DNA from: an uncultured Bacteroides sp.
GTDB taxonomy: Bacteria; Bacteroidota; Bacteroidia; Bacteroidales; Bacteroidaceae
Assembly (NCBI GenBank): GCA_934716785.1
Contig: CAKUYM010000019.1
Location: forward strand, 1-28,437
Length of the DNA stretch: 28,437 nt
Reading direction: 5' to 3'
The notes beneath the pieces are model-generated. The model saw only the letters and a program-made list of their open reading frames with translations, searched no databases and had not been told where the DNA came from. This document shows positions 6,553-16,211 of this stretch, in pieces (within the stretch, counting starts at the first letter, position 1; each line of letters opens with the position of its first letter). A program made the translations under genes and the position numbers.

Positions 6553-9500
6553 ATGAAAAAAGAAATTACCAAACTCATTTGCGCGGCCATCTGCTGCGCA
6601 CCGATTATAGGGTTTGCCCAGACTGGTGACAGATTCACTTCGGCAGACAACCTTTACAAAGAAGGAAAAGAGCTTTTCCTAAAGAAGAATTATACAGCCG
6701 CCTTGCCGGCACTGAAAGCTTTTGTCAAACAAAAGCCGGAAGCCGGTCTGCTTCAAGATGCGGAATATATGATGGTCAGCTCGGCATACGAGTTGAATGA
6801 CAAGAACCGTATCGAACTGCTCCGCAAGTACCTCGACCGTTATCCGGATACGCCTCATGCCAACCGGATTTATTCGTTGTTGGCTTCCTGCTACTTCTAT
6901 GAAGGAAAATACAACGAAGCAATGGCGCTCTTCAACTCTGCCGACCTCGGTCTATTGAGCAACGAAGAACGCGACGACCGCACGTATCAGTTGGCTACCT
7001 GCTACCTGAAGACCGACAACCTGCGGGAAGCCGCCATCTGGTTTGAGACACTGCGTGCCAACAGCAGCAAATACGCAAAAGACTGCGACTACTACATCTC
7101 TTATATCCGCTATACACAAAAGCGATACAACGAAGCGCTGAAGGGATTCCTCTCACTGCAAGACAATCCGAAATACAAAGCACTCGCACCTTATTATATC
7201 GCTGAGATCTACGCCCAGCTCAAGAACTATGACAAGGCGCAGATTGTGGCACAGAATTACTTGTCGGCTTATCCCAATAATGAGCATGCGGCAGAGATGT
7301 ACCGCATCCTCGGAGATGCTTATTATCACTCCGAGCAATACCACAAGGCGGTAGAGTCATTCAATGAATATTTAAACAAGGATCATTCGGCCCCTCGCCG
7401 GGATGCCTTGTACATGTTGGGGCTTTCTTACTATCAAACGAAAGTTTACTCCAAAGCAGCCGAGACATTAGGCAAAGTGACGACCACCAATGATGCACTT
7501 ACGCAGAATGCTTATCTGCACATGGGGCTCTCCTATCTGCAACTGGCAGAGAAGAACAAAGCGCGCATGGCTTTCGAGCAAGCGGCAGCATCTAATGCCA
7601 ATATGCAAATCAAGGAGCAGGCAGCCTATAACTATGCCCTCTGCCTGCACGAGACCTCATTCTCCGCTTTCGGCGAATCGGTCACTGCTTTCGAAAAGTT
7701 CTTGAATGAGTTTCCCACTTCGCCTTATGCGGAAAAAGTAAGCAGCTACTTGGTGGAAGTTTATATGAATACGCGCAGCTACGATGCCGCATTGAAATCC
7801 ATCGACCGGATAGCTCAGCCGAGCGCACAGATATTGGAAGCCAAACAGAAGATATTGTTCCAATTGGGCACACAGTCTTTTGCCAACGCAGACTTCGAAC
7901 AGGCTCTGAAGTATCTGAACCAATCTATCGCCATCGGGCAATACAACCGCCAGACGAAAGCGGACGCTTACTACTGGTGCGGGGAATCTTACTATCGCCT
8001 CAACCGGATGACGGAAGCCGCACGCGATTTCAACGCTTATCTGCAACTGACCACGCAGCACAATAACGAGATGTATGCGCTTGCCAACTACAATTTGGGA
8101 TATATTGCATTTCACCGAAAGGACTATACGCAGGCAAGAAACTATTTCCAAAAGTATGTCCAACTGGAGAAAGGCGAAAACGCTACGGCTCTGGCCGATG
8201 CATACAATCGTATCGGCGACTGCCACCTGAACGTGCGTAACTTTGAAGAGGCGAAACATTACTATTCACAAGCCGAGCAGATGGATACTCCCTCCGGAGA
8301 TTACTCTTTCTACCAACTGGCTCTTGTGTCAGGCTTGCAGAAAGACTATACCGGAAAGATTACGTTACTGAACCGGCTTGTAGGCAAATACCCCGCCTCA
8401 CCTTATGCCGTGAATGCTATCTATGAGAAAGGGCGGTCTTACGTATTGATGGATAACAGCAACCAAGCGATTGCCGCCTTCAAGGAGTTGCTGAACAAAT
8501 ATCCCGCAAGCCCCGTCAGCCGGAAAGCGGCAGCGGAAATCGGTTTGCTGTACTATCAGAAAGAAGATTACAACCAGGCTATCGAAGCCTACAAACAGGT
8601 TATCGAGAAATATCCGGGCAGTGAAGAAGCCCGTCTGGCTATGCGTGATTTAAAGTCTATATATGTAGACATGAACCGCATTGACGAATTTGCAGCTTTG
8701 GCAAATGCCATGCCGGGACATATCCGTTTCGATGCCAACGAACAAGACTCGCTGACGTATGCCGCTGCAGAGAAAATCTATATGCGGGGACGGATGGAAG
8801 AGGCGAAGACAAGCCTCAACAAATATTTGCAGACTTTCCCGGAAGGAGCCTTTAGTCTGAACGCGCATTATTATCTCTGCTTGATTGGAAGCGAACAGAA
8901 GAATTATGATATGATTCTTCTACACTCCGGCAAGTTACTGGAATATCCGAATAATCCGTTTGCGGAGGAAGCCCTTGTCCTGCGCGCCGAAGTTCAGTTC
9001 AACCAGCAACAGACAGCGGAAGCGTTGGGCAGCTACAAAATGCTGAAAGAGAAAGCGAGCAACGTAGAACGGCGTCAGCTTGCAGAGACAGGAATACTCC
9101 GTTGTGCCTTCTTGCTGAGAGATGATATTGAAACCATCCATGCCGCCACCGATTTACTGGCCGAAGCCAAACTCAGCCCTGAGCTGCGGAATGAAGCTCT
9201 TTATTATCGCGCCAAAGCCTATGTCAAACAAAAAGCGGACAAAAAGGCAATGGATGACTTACGCGAGCTGGCTAAAGATACCCGCAACGCATACGGTGCC
9301 GAAGCCAAGTATCTGGTTGCACAATCTCTGTATGACGCAAAAGAATATGCTGCTGCCGAGAAAGAACTGCTCAATTACATCGAACAGAGTACACCGCACG
9401 CTTACTGGCTGGCACGCAGTTTTGTTCTCTTGTCTGATGTGTATGCCGCTATGGGCAAGGATCTTGACGCACGCCAGTATCTGTTGAGCCTGCAACAGAA

Positions 9501-9570
9501 CTATCAAGGCAACGACGACATAGAAAGCATGATTGAAAGCAGACTTGCTAAGCTGAAAGGTGAAAATTGA
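6553..9570 (+). CDS. Exported tetratricopeptide-repeat protein
   Basis: The protein has 1005 residues from the ATG at 6553, which gives a signal peptide MKKEITKLICAAICCAPIIG ending GFAQ; an in-frame TTG 18 bases upstream falls inside the promoter box and is not used here. Almost the whole mature chain is TPR/YbgF-like helical hairpins: repeated patterns such as YKEGKELFLKKNYTAALPAL, AQLKNYDKAQIVAQNYLSAY, YHKAVESFNEYL, DYNQAIEAYKQVIEKYPGS and DAKEYAAAEKELLNYI recur about every 34-38 residues. It has no lipobox, so it is probably periplasmic. The next gene, 29 bases downstream, encodes an outer-membrane barrel, and the two form a transcription unit. A scaffold that works with that barrel is inferred. 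I do not recognise a characterised homologue. The reading frame is intact. Confidence 0.88.
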   Translation: MKKEITKLICAAICCAPIIGFAQTGDRFTSADNLYKEGKELFLKKNYTAALPALKAFVKQKPEAGLLQDAEYMMVSSAYELNDKNRIELLRKYLDRYPDTPHANRIYSLLASCYFYEGKYNEAMALFNSADLGLLSNEERDDRTYQLATCYLKTDNLREAAIWFETLRANSSKYAKDCDYYISYIRYTQKRYNEALKGFLSLQDNPKYKALAPYYIAEIYAQLKNYDKAQIVAQNYLSAYPNNEHAAEMYRILGDAYYHSEQYHKAVESFNEYLNKDHSAPRRDALYMLGLSYYQTKVYSKAAETLGKVTTTNDALTQNAYLHMGLSYLQLAEKNKARMAFEQAAASNANMQIKEQAAYNYALCLHETSFSAFGESVTAFEKFLNEFPTSPYAEKVSSYLVEVYMNTRSYDAALKSIDRIAQPSAQILEAKQKILFQLGTQSFANADFEQALKYLNQSIAIGQYNRQTKADAYYWCGESYYRLNRMTEAARDFNAYLQLTTQHNNEMYALANYNLGYIAFHRKDYTQARNYFQKYVQLEKGENATALADAYNRIGDCHLNVRNFEEAKHYYSQAEQMDTPSGDYSFYQLALVSGLQKDYTGKITLLNRLVGKYPASPYAVNAIYEKGRSYVLMDNSNQAIAAFKELLNKYPASPVSRKAAAEIGLLYYQKEDYNQAIEAYKQVIEKYPGSEEARLAMRDLKSIYVDMNRIDEFAALANAMPGHIRFDANEQDSLTYAAAEKIYMRGRMEEAKTSLNKYLQTFPEGAFSLNAHYYLCLIGSEQKNYDMILLHSGKLLEYPNNPFAEEALVLRAEVQFNQQQTAEALGSYKMLKEKASNVERRQLAETGILRCAFLLRDDIETIHAATDLLAEAKLSPELRNEALYYRAKAYVKQKADKKAMDDLRELAKDTRNAYGAEAKYLVAQSLYDAKEYAAAEKELLNYIEQSTPHAYWLARSFVLLSDVYAAMGKDLDARQYLLSLQQNYQGNDDIESMIESRLAKLKGEN

Positions 9571-9599
9571 AAGAAAGTTGAAAATTAAAAAAGAATAAG

Positions 9600-11333
9600 A
9601 TGAAACGTTCTCTATCTATAATAAGCGGACTTGCATGGGCTATCTCCATGCCGTCCTTCCTTCAAGCCCAAACCACTCATCCCCAAGATACGACCATGAG
9701 CCGTACCGTTGTTGTGGAACAAGAATATAATCCGGATATCATGGACGCCTCCAAAGTAAACGTCCTACCCAAAGTGGAAGAGCCGACCGTGAGCAAGAAA
9801 GAGGTGGAATATGCCACCACTTTCTTTCCTGCTACTTCTGTTCCGGCAGGTTTGATGAATCCATATACAGGGAAAGAAGTTCAGGCAGGAACAACTCCCG
9901 GATATATTCGTGCCGGATACGGTAACTTAGGCAACTTGGATGTTCTTGCCAATTATCTGTTCCGCCTGTCGAAGAGAGACAAGCTGAATGTTCGTTTCCA
10001 AATGGATGGAATGAACGGAAAGCTGACTCTTCCTTTCACAGATGGCGAGAAATGGAATGCTTATTACTACCGCACACGTGCCAATGTGGACTATACGCAT
10101 CAATTCAATAAAGTGGATTTGGACATTGCCGGAAACTTCGGTTTGAGCAATTTCAACTTCAAACCGGGAAGTGTAAACGGCAAGCAGAAGTTTACTTCCG
10201 GTGATCTTCATGCCGGTCTCCGTTTCATTGATGAGACAGCACCACTACGTTTCAATGCCGAAACAAACCTGTTGATGTATGAACGTCAGCATAATATATT
10301 CTTCAATGAGTATGAAAACGAGCCCAATTCCGGTATCAAAGAGACAATCATACGTACCAAAGGAGATGTCACCGGAGCTATCGGCGACGAACAGTTTATC
10401 ACGATCGCTGCGGAAATGAATAATTTCCTGTACAGCGGATATACTAAAAACGCTCCTGCCGGAGATGAATATTTCAAAAACTACACAGCGCTTCTGCTGA
10501 ATCCATATTACGAATTGAATAATGACGATTGGAACCTGCATATCGGAGCCAATGTAGATTTATCTTTCGGGTTTGACAAGTCTTTCCGCATTTCACCGGA
10601 TGTTACCGCCCAATATATCTTCTCAGACAGCTATGTGCTTTACGCCAAAGCTACAGGCGGCAAGCTGCTGAATGATTTCCGCAGGCAGGAACAGTTGTGT
10701 CCCTATGCAGATTCTTATATACCGGCAGCCGAAGAAAGCAGCGTAAGCCGTCCTTTCGATACTTATGAGCAAGTCAATGCTACTATCGGATTCAAAGCAA
10801 GTCCCTATACAGGCATTTGGTTTCACCTGTTCGGAGGATATCAGAACTTAAAGAATGACTTGATGTATAGCGACTTGGCAGTAATCAATCCAACCACCGG
10901 ACCGATAGGCAGCTCGCTTGCTTTTAGACAGGACAACACCAGCAACGTATATGCAGGCGGTGAATTCACTTACGACTACAAAGACGTTTTTTCTTTTACC
11001 GCACGTTATACTTACCGCAACTGGAGCAGCAGCCGGAACGAAGATTTGCTTTGCACAAAGCCGGAGAATGAGATTTCCACCTCCCTTCGTTTCCAACCGG
11101 TTTCTGCCCTCCGGCTGAGCATCGGATACGATTTCATCAGCCGCAAGCAGGAAGCGGTGTCTTCCCCCCTGTCGGATGTTAGCGACTTACATCTCGGAGC
11201 CAGCTATAATGTGTTCAAAGGAGTTTCCGTCTATGCGCAGGCACGCAATCTGCTGAACAAGAAAAACCAATACTATATAGGTTATCCGGCCCAAGGATTC
11301 AATTTCTTAGGAGGGCTGAGTTTCCGGTTCTAA
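9600..11333 (+). CDS. Outer-membrane beta-barrel protein, TonB-dependent receptor-like without plug
   Basis: This 577-residue exported protein has a signal peptide ending near SFLQAQ (residue 24). A short conserved-looking stretch follows (MSRTVVVEQEYNPDIMDASK, residues 33-52) that could be a TonB-box-like or partner-binding segment. From about residue 100 the chain is alternating amphipathic strands rich in aromatic residues. It ends with a TonB-receptor-like barrel close: VSVYAQARNLLNKKNQYYIGYPAQGFNFLGGLSFRF, including the terminal phenylalanine typical of barrel proteins. It is shorter than full TonB-dependent receptors and has no recognisable plug domain. It follows the TPR gene by 29 bases and ends just before a strong hairpin terminator. 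Transport or assembly in the outer membrane together with the TPR protein is inferred; the substrate is unknown. Confidence 0.8.
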   Translation: MKRSLSIISGLAWAISMPSFLQAQTTHPQDTTMSRTVVVEQEYNPDIMDASKVNVLPKVEEPTVSKKEVEYATTFFPATSVPAGLMNPYTGKEVQAGTTPGYIRAGYGNLGNLDVLANYLFRLSKRDKLNVRFQMDGMNGKLTLPFTDGEKWNAYYYRTRANVDYTHQFNKVDLDIAGNFGLSNFNFKPGSVNGKQKFTSGDLHAGLRFIDETAPLRFNAETNLLMYERQHNIFFNEYENEPNSGIKETIIRTKGDVTGAIGDEQFITIAAEMNNFLYSGYTKNAPAGDEYFKNYTALLLNPYYELNNDDWNLHIGANVDLSFGFDKSFRISPDVTAQYIFSDSYVLYAKATGGKLLNDFRRQEQLCPYADSYIPAAEESSVSRPFDTYEQVNATIGFKASPYTGIWFHLFGGYQNLKNDLMYSDLAVINPTTGPIGSSLAFRQDNTSNVYAGGEFTYDYKDVFSFTARYTYRNWSSSRNEDLLCTKPENEISTSLRFQPVSALRLSIGYDFISRKQEAVSSPLSDVSDLHLGASYNVFKGVSVYAQARNLLNKKNQYYIGYPAQGFNFLGGLSFRF

Positions 11334-11346
11334 GGTAAATTAATAA

Positions 11347-11390
11347 AAATAAAAAGCTCATCTCGGATAGTACGGGATGAGCTTTTATTT
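11347..11390. terminator. Bidirectional hairpin terminator between convergent genes
   Basis: The perfect arms GCTCATC (11356-11362) and GATGAGC (11376-11382) extend inward by one G-U and two G-C pairs and outward by four A-U pairs, with a seven-base loop. The flanks are A-rich on the left and T-rich on the right, so the hairpin has a U-tract in both directions. It sits 13 bases after the barrel gene and nine bases after the end of the convergent regulator gene. Confidence 0.85.
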
Positions 11391-11398
11391 ATTCTGAA

Positions 11399-14300
11399 TC
11401 ACACCTGTTCATCATACTTTGAGGGAAGCACACCAAACTGCTCCATGAAGTGTTTACGGAACGTATTCGGATCATTAAATCCGACCATCTCCGAAATTTC
11501 CATGATAGAATATTTATGTTCCATAATTAATGAAGCCGCTTTACTCATCCGTACACTACGAATCACTTTGATGATAGAAAGTTCACTTCGCTCTTTTATC
11601 TTTCGATACAGAGTAGGTTGCGACATATTCAACTGGTCGGCAAGCATCTGTACACTGAAATCTTCGTTAGCCAGATTCGCTTCTATCACATTGATTACTT
11701 TTTGCATAAATTCATCTTCCTCGGTTTCCGGTGCCGCCTGCTTCAACATCAGTGATTTCGTATAAATTCGTTTCAGATATTCTCTGCGTAGAATCAGATT
11801 GTTGACCTTAGCCTTCAGTACTTCCGGGTTGAACGGCTTCATCATATAGTCGTCCACGCCAATCTGTGCACTCTTGATAATATCCGTATCCTCTGCTTTC
11901 GCAGTCAGCATCAGGATAGGGATATGTGCTGTTTCCACCTGTTCCCGGATTTCTTTGCAACAGGTGAAACCATCCTTTACCGGCATCATGATATCGGAGA
12001 TTATCAAATCCGGTATATGCCGGGTAGCCTGAATCACTCCTTCTTCGCCATCGGCAGCCTCCAAAATATTATAATTACCCTGGAAGAGACTTACAATATA
12101 CTGACGAATATCCGGGTTATCTTCAATAATCAACAAGGTCGATTTATATTTTGGCGTGACGGTCGTGATGATTCCGGTTGCTTCTTCCAATTTCATCACC
12201 TCACTTTCTTCCATAACTTCGTCAGTAACTTGCTCATAAGCCGTTTCCTCAAAACGATCATCAGCATAGTGCTCCTTTCCTTTCGGAAAATTGAGCGTAA
12301 ACACACTACCTTCCTCCGGTACACTCTGCAAATCTACCGTGCCATGATGCAAATCCATCGTATTCTTCACAATTCGCAAACCAATTCCTACTTTAGTAGA
12401 AAAAGAAGGTGAAGCATCACCCGTGACAAACGATTCAAAAACACGATTCTGTAAGTCAGACGAAATTCCTTTTCCTGTATCAGACACCACAATCCGGCAA
12501 TATTCCTTTTCATCAATCATATTCTCTTTTACAGAAAGGGTGATATTTCTCCCCGCACCGGTATACTTAAATGCATTCGACAATAGATTACGAACCGCAG
12601 ACGATACCTTTTCCACGTCCACCCACAAAAAAATGCCCTTATCCGGTAAATCGACGACATAATCTATCTTCTTCGACACTGCCATTTGACGGAAAGTATT
12701 CGCTATCTCCCGCAATAGAGCTATGATATTGATTTCTGAAAGACTAAGTTTCATCATCCCCGCTTCAATCTTCTGCACGCTCAAAAGGTCGTTTACTAGG
12801 CGTTGAAGGAAGTTTCCATTTTCATACATGATTGAAAGAGACTTGTAATCTGAATCAGTATTTATCTTTCTATGCAGCAGTTCCTGTAATGGAGAGAGTA
12901 CCAATGTCAAAGGCGTCCGTAGCTCATGGGCTGCATAAGTGAAGAACTTCTCCCGTTCCTCACGGATTTGTTTTTCCTTTTCGCGTTCTATATTAGATAC
13001 GAACAGTTCATGTTTCAGTAGCAATTCACGTTTCACTCTCCGCTGTTCACGGCGAATCCTGTGCACACCGTAACAAGTCATCAAAACAGCAATCAGCAAT
13101 AGACATAGACGGAACCAAACGGTCTGGCTCCAATGGGGAAGAATACATATCGACAAAGTCTTTACTACACTGTCCGTACCATCCGGATAAATGCTTTTCA
13201 CTTCAAACACATAATTTCCGGCAGGCAGGTTGGTATAAGCGGCTTTATCGCCCCCATCGCACGCCATCCACTCATTCTGATAAGGAAGCAGACGATAATT
13301 GTACTTCTGATGCTCTTCGGAATAGAGCAGATTACTGAATGAAAGTGAGAAGTCACGATTGGCGTAGTTTAATACAATTCCGTCGGTATATGGAAGTCCT
13401 TTTTGCAATATCACTTGCCCGTTTATCTTCTCGCCAATCATTACCCGTTTATTATTCACTTCCAGGTCGAGCAACACATTCTTCTTTATCGGAGGAACTA
13501 CTGTCAGCACATCCGAATTGAAGTAGGTCAGTGCGTAGTTATTGCCAAAGAATAAGGTGCTTCCCATCCTCATCACTGAACGGTTGCTGCCTGAGATATA
13601 ATAATTATAGAACAAGTTCTGATGCCGGCTATAGCGAGAAATTCCAGAATTTGTACCCAGCCAGATATGCCCTTTTTCATCCTCTGTGATACAGGTGACG
13701 AAGTTGCTGCATATCCCGTCACGAGTTGTATATAAATGCCGTATTGTATCCTTGCCTTGTGCAAGAATTCCCAATCCGTCCGTATAGCCGATATACAATT
13801 GTCCGTCTTTGGAAGAGAGCAAGGCACGGACATACCGGGCACTCACCCCCGCATCTACCTCATAATTTCCTTTTACGGTTACTTTTCCGTCAGCCGCTAC
13901 CACCAGTTTACGCAATCCATCGGGGCCACCCAACCAAAGTTCCCCATTCCGTCCTTCGGTCATGGCACGTATGGAGAGTCCCCTCAATAAGTCGCCATCT
14001 GCCGTAGAAACAGGAGAGAATCTCTTTGTTGTCCGGTCAAAAAGCAGTAAACCATTCCGTGTGCCTACCCACAAACGATGTTTGCTATCTATAAATAACT
14101 GCCATACATAAGTGGCGGGATGTTTCGCTCTGTTATTCTGCCTATATTCAGCAGGCAGAATATACTCTGTGAATTTGCCGGAAGCAGCCTGCCAATAACT
14201 GATTGACGCATCCGAATGACCAAACCAAAGATTCCCTTCTTCATCTTTCACGGCACAAAGCGTCGCCTTTCCGTCAATAAAAGGAATATTCTTCGGAGTA

Positions 14301-15499
14301 AAACTTAAGGTTGCAGACGGGTCAAAAGGAGTGTCACTACACATTATCTCACCATGGAAGGTTGCCAGCCAAATATATCCTTTGTCATCAGACACTATAT
14401 CGCAAATCTCATTCGCTTCGTTCTGGCTGAATCTCTCATAAAATTGCTCCCTAAGGTCGAGAATAATCACCCCGCCGCCATGCGTTCCGAAATAAACCAG
14501 TCCTTCCGGATCATAGTAAGCAGAAAGCATCCGGGATTCAATATTATAGGAAAGGCCGGCGATATGATTATTAACTTCAGTCATTACATTATTAGTCTTT
14601 TTATCAAAAGAGAATACCGTATATCCATTCCAAGTTGCCGCCACATATTTATCACCAACAGCAATAAAGGCATACACATCATCGTGTGATAGAATCCGTC
14701 CCTCTTTTAAATGTCTTGAAAAGAAATCCAAAGAATGATTCAGCAAATCATAACGCAACACTCCACCGCCAATCATGCTTATCCATAAAAAGTTCTTATC
14801 GCAGAGTGTGGAAGAAGCTACGTAATAGTCTGGCACTTCGAAAGATACGACATTTTCCAGTCTCTCCGCTTTCAGATCGAAAGTCAATAGTTTACAACTT
14901 TCCGTCGTCAGGAATAGTTTCTTCTCGTCCGGTGATTCACAAATAGTATTGATAACCTCTTTGTCATCCGCCAATACAAATTCTTTCAGGACTTGAAAAA
15001 AATAAGTAGTTTCTTTCGTATCCAAGCTCTTACGGAGTTTCCGTCTCAATAAATGCAATTTATTCCCCACTATCGACCAATAAGTAGAATCATTCAAAAG
15101 TATTAGTCCCCTTGTTTCGTAATAAGCCTTACCATCCCAACCGGAGATTCCGACAAAACATTCCCGGTAACGATCAAAACAGTGCAAACGATTGCCAACC
15201 AGAAAAAGAAGTGTACCATCCGATGCATCATACATCTGTCTGATGTTCAGATTATACTTATATGTATCTGAAGTAAAGCTACGAATATTCTTCCCATCAT
15301 ACCGACTTAGTCCATCTCCCGTACCGAACCAAACAAAGCCATCCTTATCTTTAATAATAGAATAAACGGAGTTACCTGCCAGTCCGTCCTGCATATTCAA
15401 TTTCTTAAAGTTCTGTTCCAAAAGTGCATAAGCTGGAATGAAGTGAAGCAACAGAAATGCCCATAAAAAGAAAGAGAATATTGTTTTGTTCATAAGCAT
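11399..15499 (-). CDS. Hybrid two-component sensor/response regulator (HTCS) with AraC output
   Basis: This 1366-residue inner-membrane one-protein signalling system has a signal peptide or first membrane segment at residues 1-25. A large periplasmic sensor of propeller (Reg_prop) repeats follows, with DGFVWFGTGDGLSRYD near residue 55 and later copies such as KHRLWVGTRNGLLLFD and KGHIWLGTNSGISRY. Then come a Y_Y_Y domain (NYRLLPYQNEWMACDGGDKA), one transmembrane helix at about 789-809, and a histidine kinase domain with phosphoacceptor H858 in AAHELRTPLTL. The ATPase domain has NLLSNAFKYTG near 970 and SDTGKGI near 1006. A receiver domain has phosphoacceptor D1169 in IISDIMMP, and a C-terminal AraC helix-turn-helix occupies about 1285-1366. 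All catalytic residues are present. The protein is expected to sense an oligosaccharide in the periplasm and activate the divergent sulfatase/SusCD operon. Its position suggests the chondroitin/hyaluronan regulator BT3334 as relative (from memory). ATG codons at residues 1 and 3 are both possible starts. Confidence 0.95.
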   Translation of the reverse strand: MLMNKTIFSFFLWAFLLLHFIPAYALLEQNFKKLNMQDGLAGNSVYSIIKDKDGFVWFGTGDGLSRYDGKNIRSFTSDTYKYNLNIRQMYDASDGTLLFLVGNRLHCFDRYRECFVGISGWDGKAYYETRGLILLNDSTYWSIVGNKLHLLRRKLRKSLDTKETTYFFQVLKEFVLADDKEVINTICESPDEKKLFLTTESCKLLTFDLKAERLENVVSFEVPDYYVASSTLCDKNFLWISMIGGGVLRYDLLNHSLDFFSRHLKEGRILSHDDVYAFIAVGDKYVAATWNGYTVFSFDKKTNNVMTEVNNHIAGLSYNIESRMLSAYYDPEGLVYFGTHGGGVIILDLREQFYERFSQNEANEICDIVSDDKGYIWLATFHGEIMCSDTPFDPSATLSFTPKNIPFIDGKATLCAVKDEEGNLWFGHSDASISYWQAASGKFTEYILPAEYRQNNRAKHPATYVWQLFIDSKHRLWVGTRNGLLLFDRTTKRFSPVSTADGDLLRGLSIRAMTEGRNGELWLGGPDGLRKLVVAADGKVTVKGNYEVDAGVSARYVRALLSSKDGQLYIGYTDGLGILAQGKDTIRHLYTTRDGICSNFVTCITEDEKGHIWLGTNSGISRYSRHQNLFYNYYISGSNRSVMRMGSTLFFGNNYALTYFNSDVLTVVPPIKKNVLLDLEVNNKRVMIGEKINGQVILQKGLPYTDGIVLNYANRDFSLSFSNLLYSEEHQKYNYRLLPYQNEWMACDGGDKAAYTNLPAGNYVFEVKSIYPDGTDSVVKTLSICILPHWSQTVWFRLCLLLIAVLMTCYGVHRIRREQRRVKRELLLKHELFVSNIEREKEKQIREEREKFFTYAAHELRTPLTLVLSPLQELLHRKINTDSDYKSLSIMYENGNFLQRLVNDLLSVQKIEAGMMKLSLSEINIIALLREIANTFRQMAVSKKIDYVVDLPDKGIFLWVDVEKVSSAVRNLLSNAFKYTGAGRNITLSVKENMIDEKEYCRIVVSDTGKGISSDLQNRVFESFVTGDASPSFSTKVGIGLRIVKNTMDLHHGTVDLQSVPEEGSVFTLNFPKGKEHYADDRFEETAYEQVTDEVMEESEVMKLEEATGIITTVTPKYKSTLLIIEDNPDIRQYIVSLFQGNYNILEAADGEEGVIQATRHIPDLIISDIMMPVKDGFTCCKEIREQVETAHIPILMLTAKAEDTDIIKSAQIGVDDYMMKPFNPEVLKAKVNNLILRREYLKRIYTKSLMLKQAAPETEEDEFMQKVINVIEANLANEDFSVQMLADQLNMSQPTLYRKIKERSELSIIKVIRSVRMSKAASLIMEHKYSIMEISEMVGFNDPNTFRKHFMEQFGVLPSKYDEQV

Positions 15500-15518
15500 A
15501 TATTAGATTAGGTGATTA

Positions 15519-15526
15519 CAAAGAAA
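15519..15526 (-). promoter_or_regulatory. Possible -7 box of the HTCS gene
   Basis: TTTCTTTG on the minus strand (complement of 15519-15526) matches TAnnTTTG except at the A position. It lies about 20 bases before the ATG. No good -33 box is visible. The start of the 46-bp repeat at 15561 lies 34 bases further upstream. Confidence 0.3.
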
Positions 15527-15560
15527 CCATTTTTTTACGAGATTTCCTTTAAAAAATCCA

Positions 15561-15606
15561 ATTAATCGCAATTTGAGTGAAACACTAAGCACGAATGAAA
15601 TGCTCA
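15561..15606 (+). repeat. Copy A of a 46-50-bp direct repeat (candidate HTCS operator)
   Basis: This copy begins ATTAATCGCAATTTGAG and ends GAATGAAATGCTCA. It matches copy B (16399-16448) in the same orientation, with four substitutions and one four-base GAAT duplication present only in B. It lies upstream of the HTCS gene. Since it faces the opposite way relative to HTCS transcription, a role in autoregulation is only a suggestion. Confidence 0.75.
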
Positions 15607-15853
15607 TATGTAAAAATTGAAACCTTATAAAAATATTCATGACGAGTGTATTGGAGTGAATATAATTAAGAAAAATCGCCCCGCAATAATAAAAATCTTT
15701 TTGGGGAGAAGAATGTAATAGTAAAGAAAAATACATGCAATAACTTTTTAAAGGTATATATTACAGCAATATTGCATCGGAACATGAGCAAGAAAAATAG
15801 ACAGATAGAATAACCTTCACCTCTTCACCTTCCCCTGTTCATCGGTATTTGCG

Positions 15854-15874
15854 GGTGAAGGGCAGCCCTTCACC
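15854..15874. repeat. 21-bp perfect palindrome
   Basis: The arms GGTGAAGGGC and GCCCTTCACC are exact complements around a single central A (15864). Related TTCACC/GGTGAAG motifs recur nearby at about 15820-15835 and 16130-16150. It may be a hairpin in RNA, a protein-binding dyad, or part of a dispersed Bacteroides intergenic repeat. I cannot tell which. Confidence 0.6.
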
Positions 15875-15890
15875 AAGAGTTCATTCACCA

Positions 15891-15928
15891 TTTCATTATA
15901 GCAAATCCTATTTTCATTATAGCAAATC
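15891..15928 (+). repeat. 17-bp tandem direct repeat with 21-bp period
   Basis: TTTCATTATAGCAAATC occurs perfectly at 15891-15907 and 15912-15928. A degenerate third copy (TATGCTTATAGCTAAAT) follows at the same 21-base period near 15933, and a more diverged fourth near 15953. The two-helical-turn period would place bound proteins on one DNA face. No nearby promoter assigns it to a gene. Confidence 0.6.
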
Positions 15929-16056
15929 GGAATATGCTTATAGCTAAATTCATTATGCCCATAGGAACTATTTTCCTTCCTAATAGTTAAAACAAATATT
16001 GGGATATTTTAAATTGGAACATATTTCTGATTTTGAGAAGCATTGTTTTAAGCGGA

Positions 16057-16095
16057 CTAAAGCTATGCTTTACAGCCCCTAAAGCATAGCTTTAG
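16057..16095. repeat. 16-bp stem hairpin in the PUL intergenic region
   Basis: TAAAGCTATGCTTTA (16058-16072) and TAAAGCATAGCTTTA (16080-16094) are perfect complements, and the flanking C16057 and G16095 also pair, around the seven-base loop CAGCCCC. There is no U-run directly after either arm, so it is not a classical terminator. The loop-plus-right-arm sequence AGCCCCTAAAGCATA recurs with one extra base at 16373-16388. Confidence 0.7.
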
Positions 16096-16211
16096 ATTCA
16101 TAAAACAGGCATATTGATGAAAGGGCAGATGAAGGACGACTCCTTCACCCTCTATATAGCTATTCATCGGCTTTTGAAGCAAAAGATGAAGGGAAAATGA
16201 GAATGATAAAT

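Noticed and set aside
7657..8259. 200-codon open frame on the minus strand
   Set aside because: It is a shadow of the TPR gene; its valine/isoleucine-rich composition is what antisense of TPR codons produces.
15503..15736. 77-codon open frame upstream of the HTCS gene
   Set aside because: It covers copy A of the direct repeat and the inferred promoter of the HTCS gene and has no recognisable protein features.
16057..16095. Rho-independent terminator
   Set aside because: The stem is strong but no U-tract follows in either direction, and no gene ends nearby.
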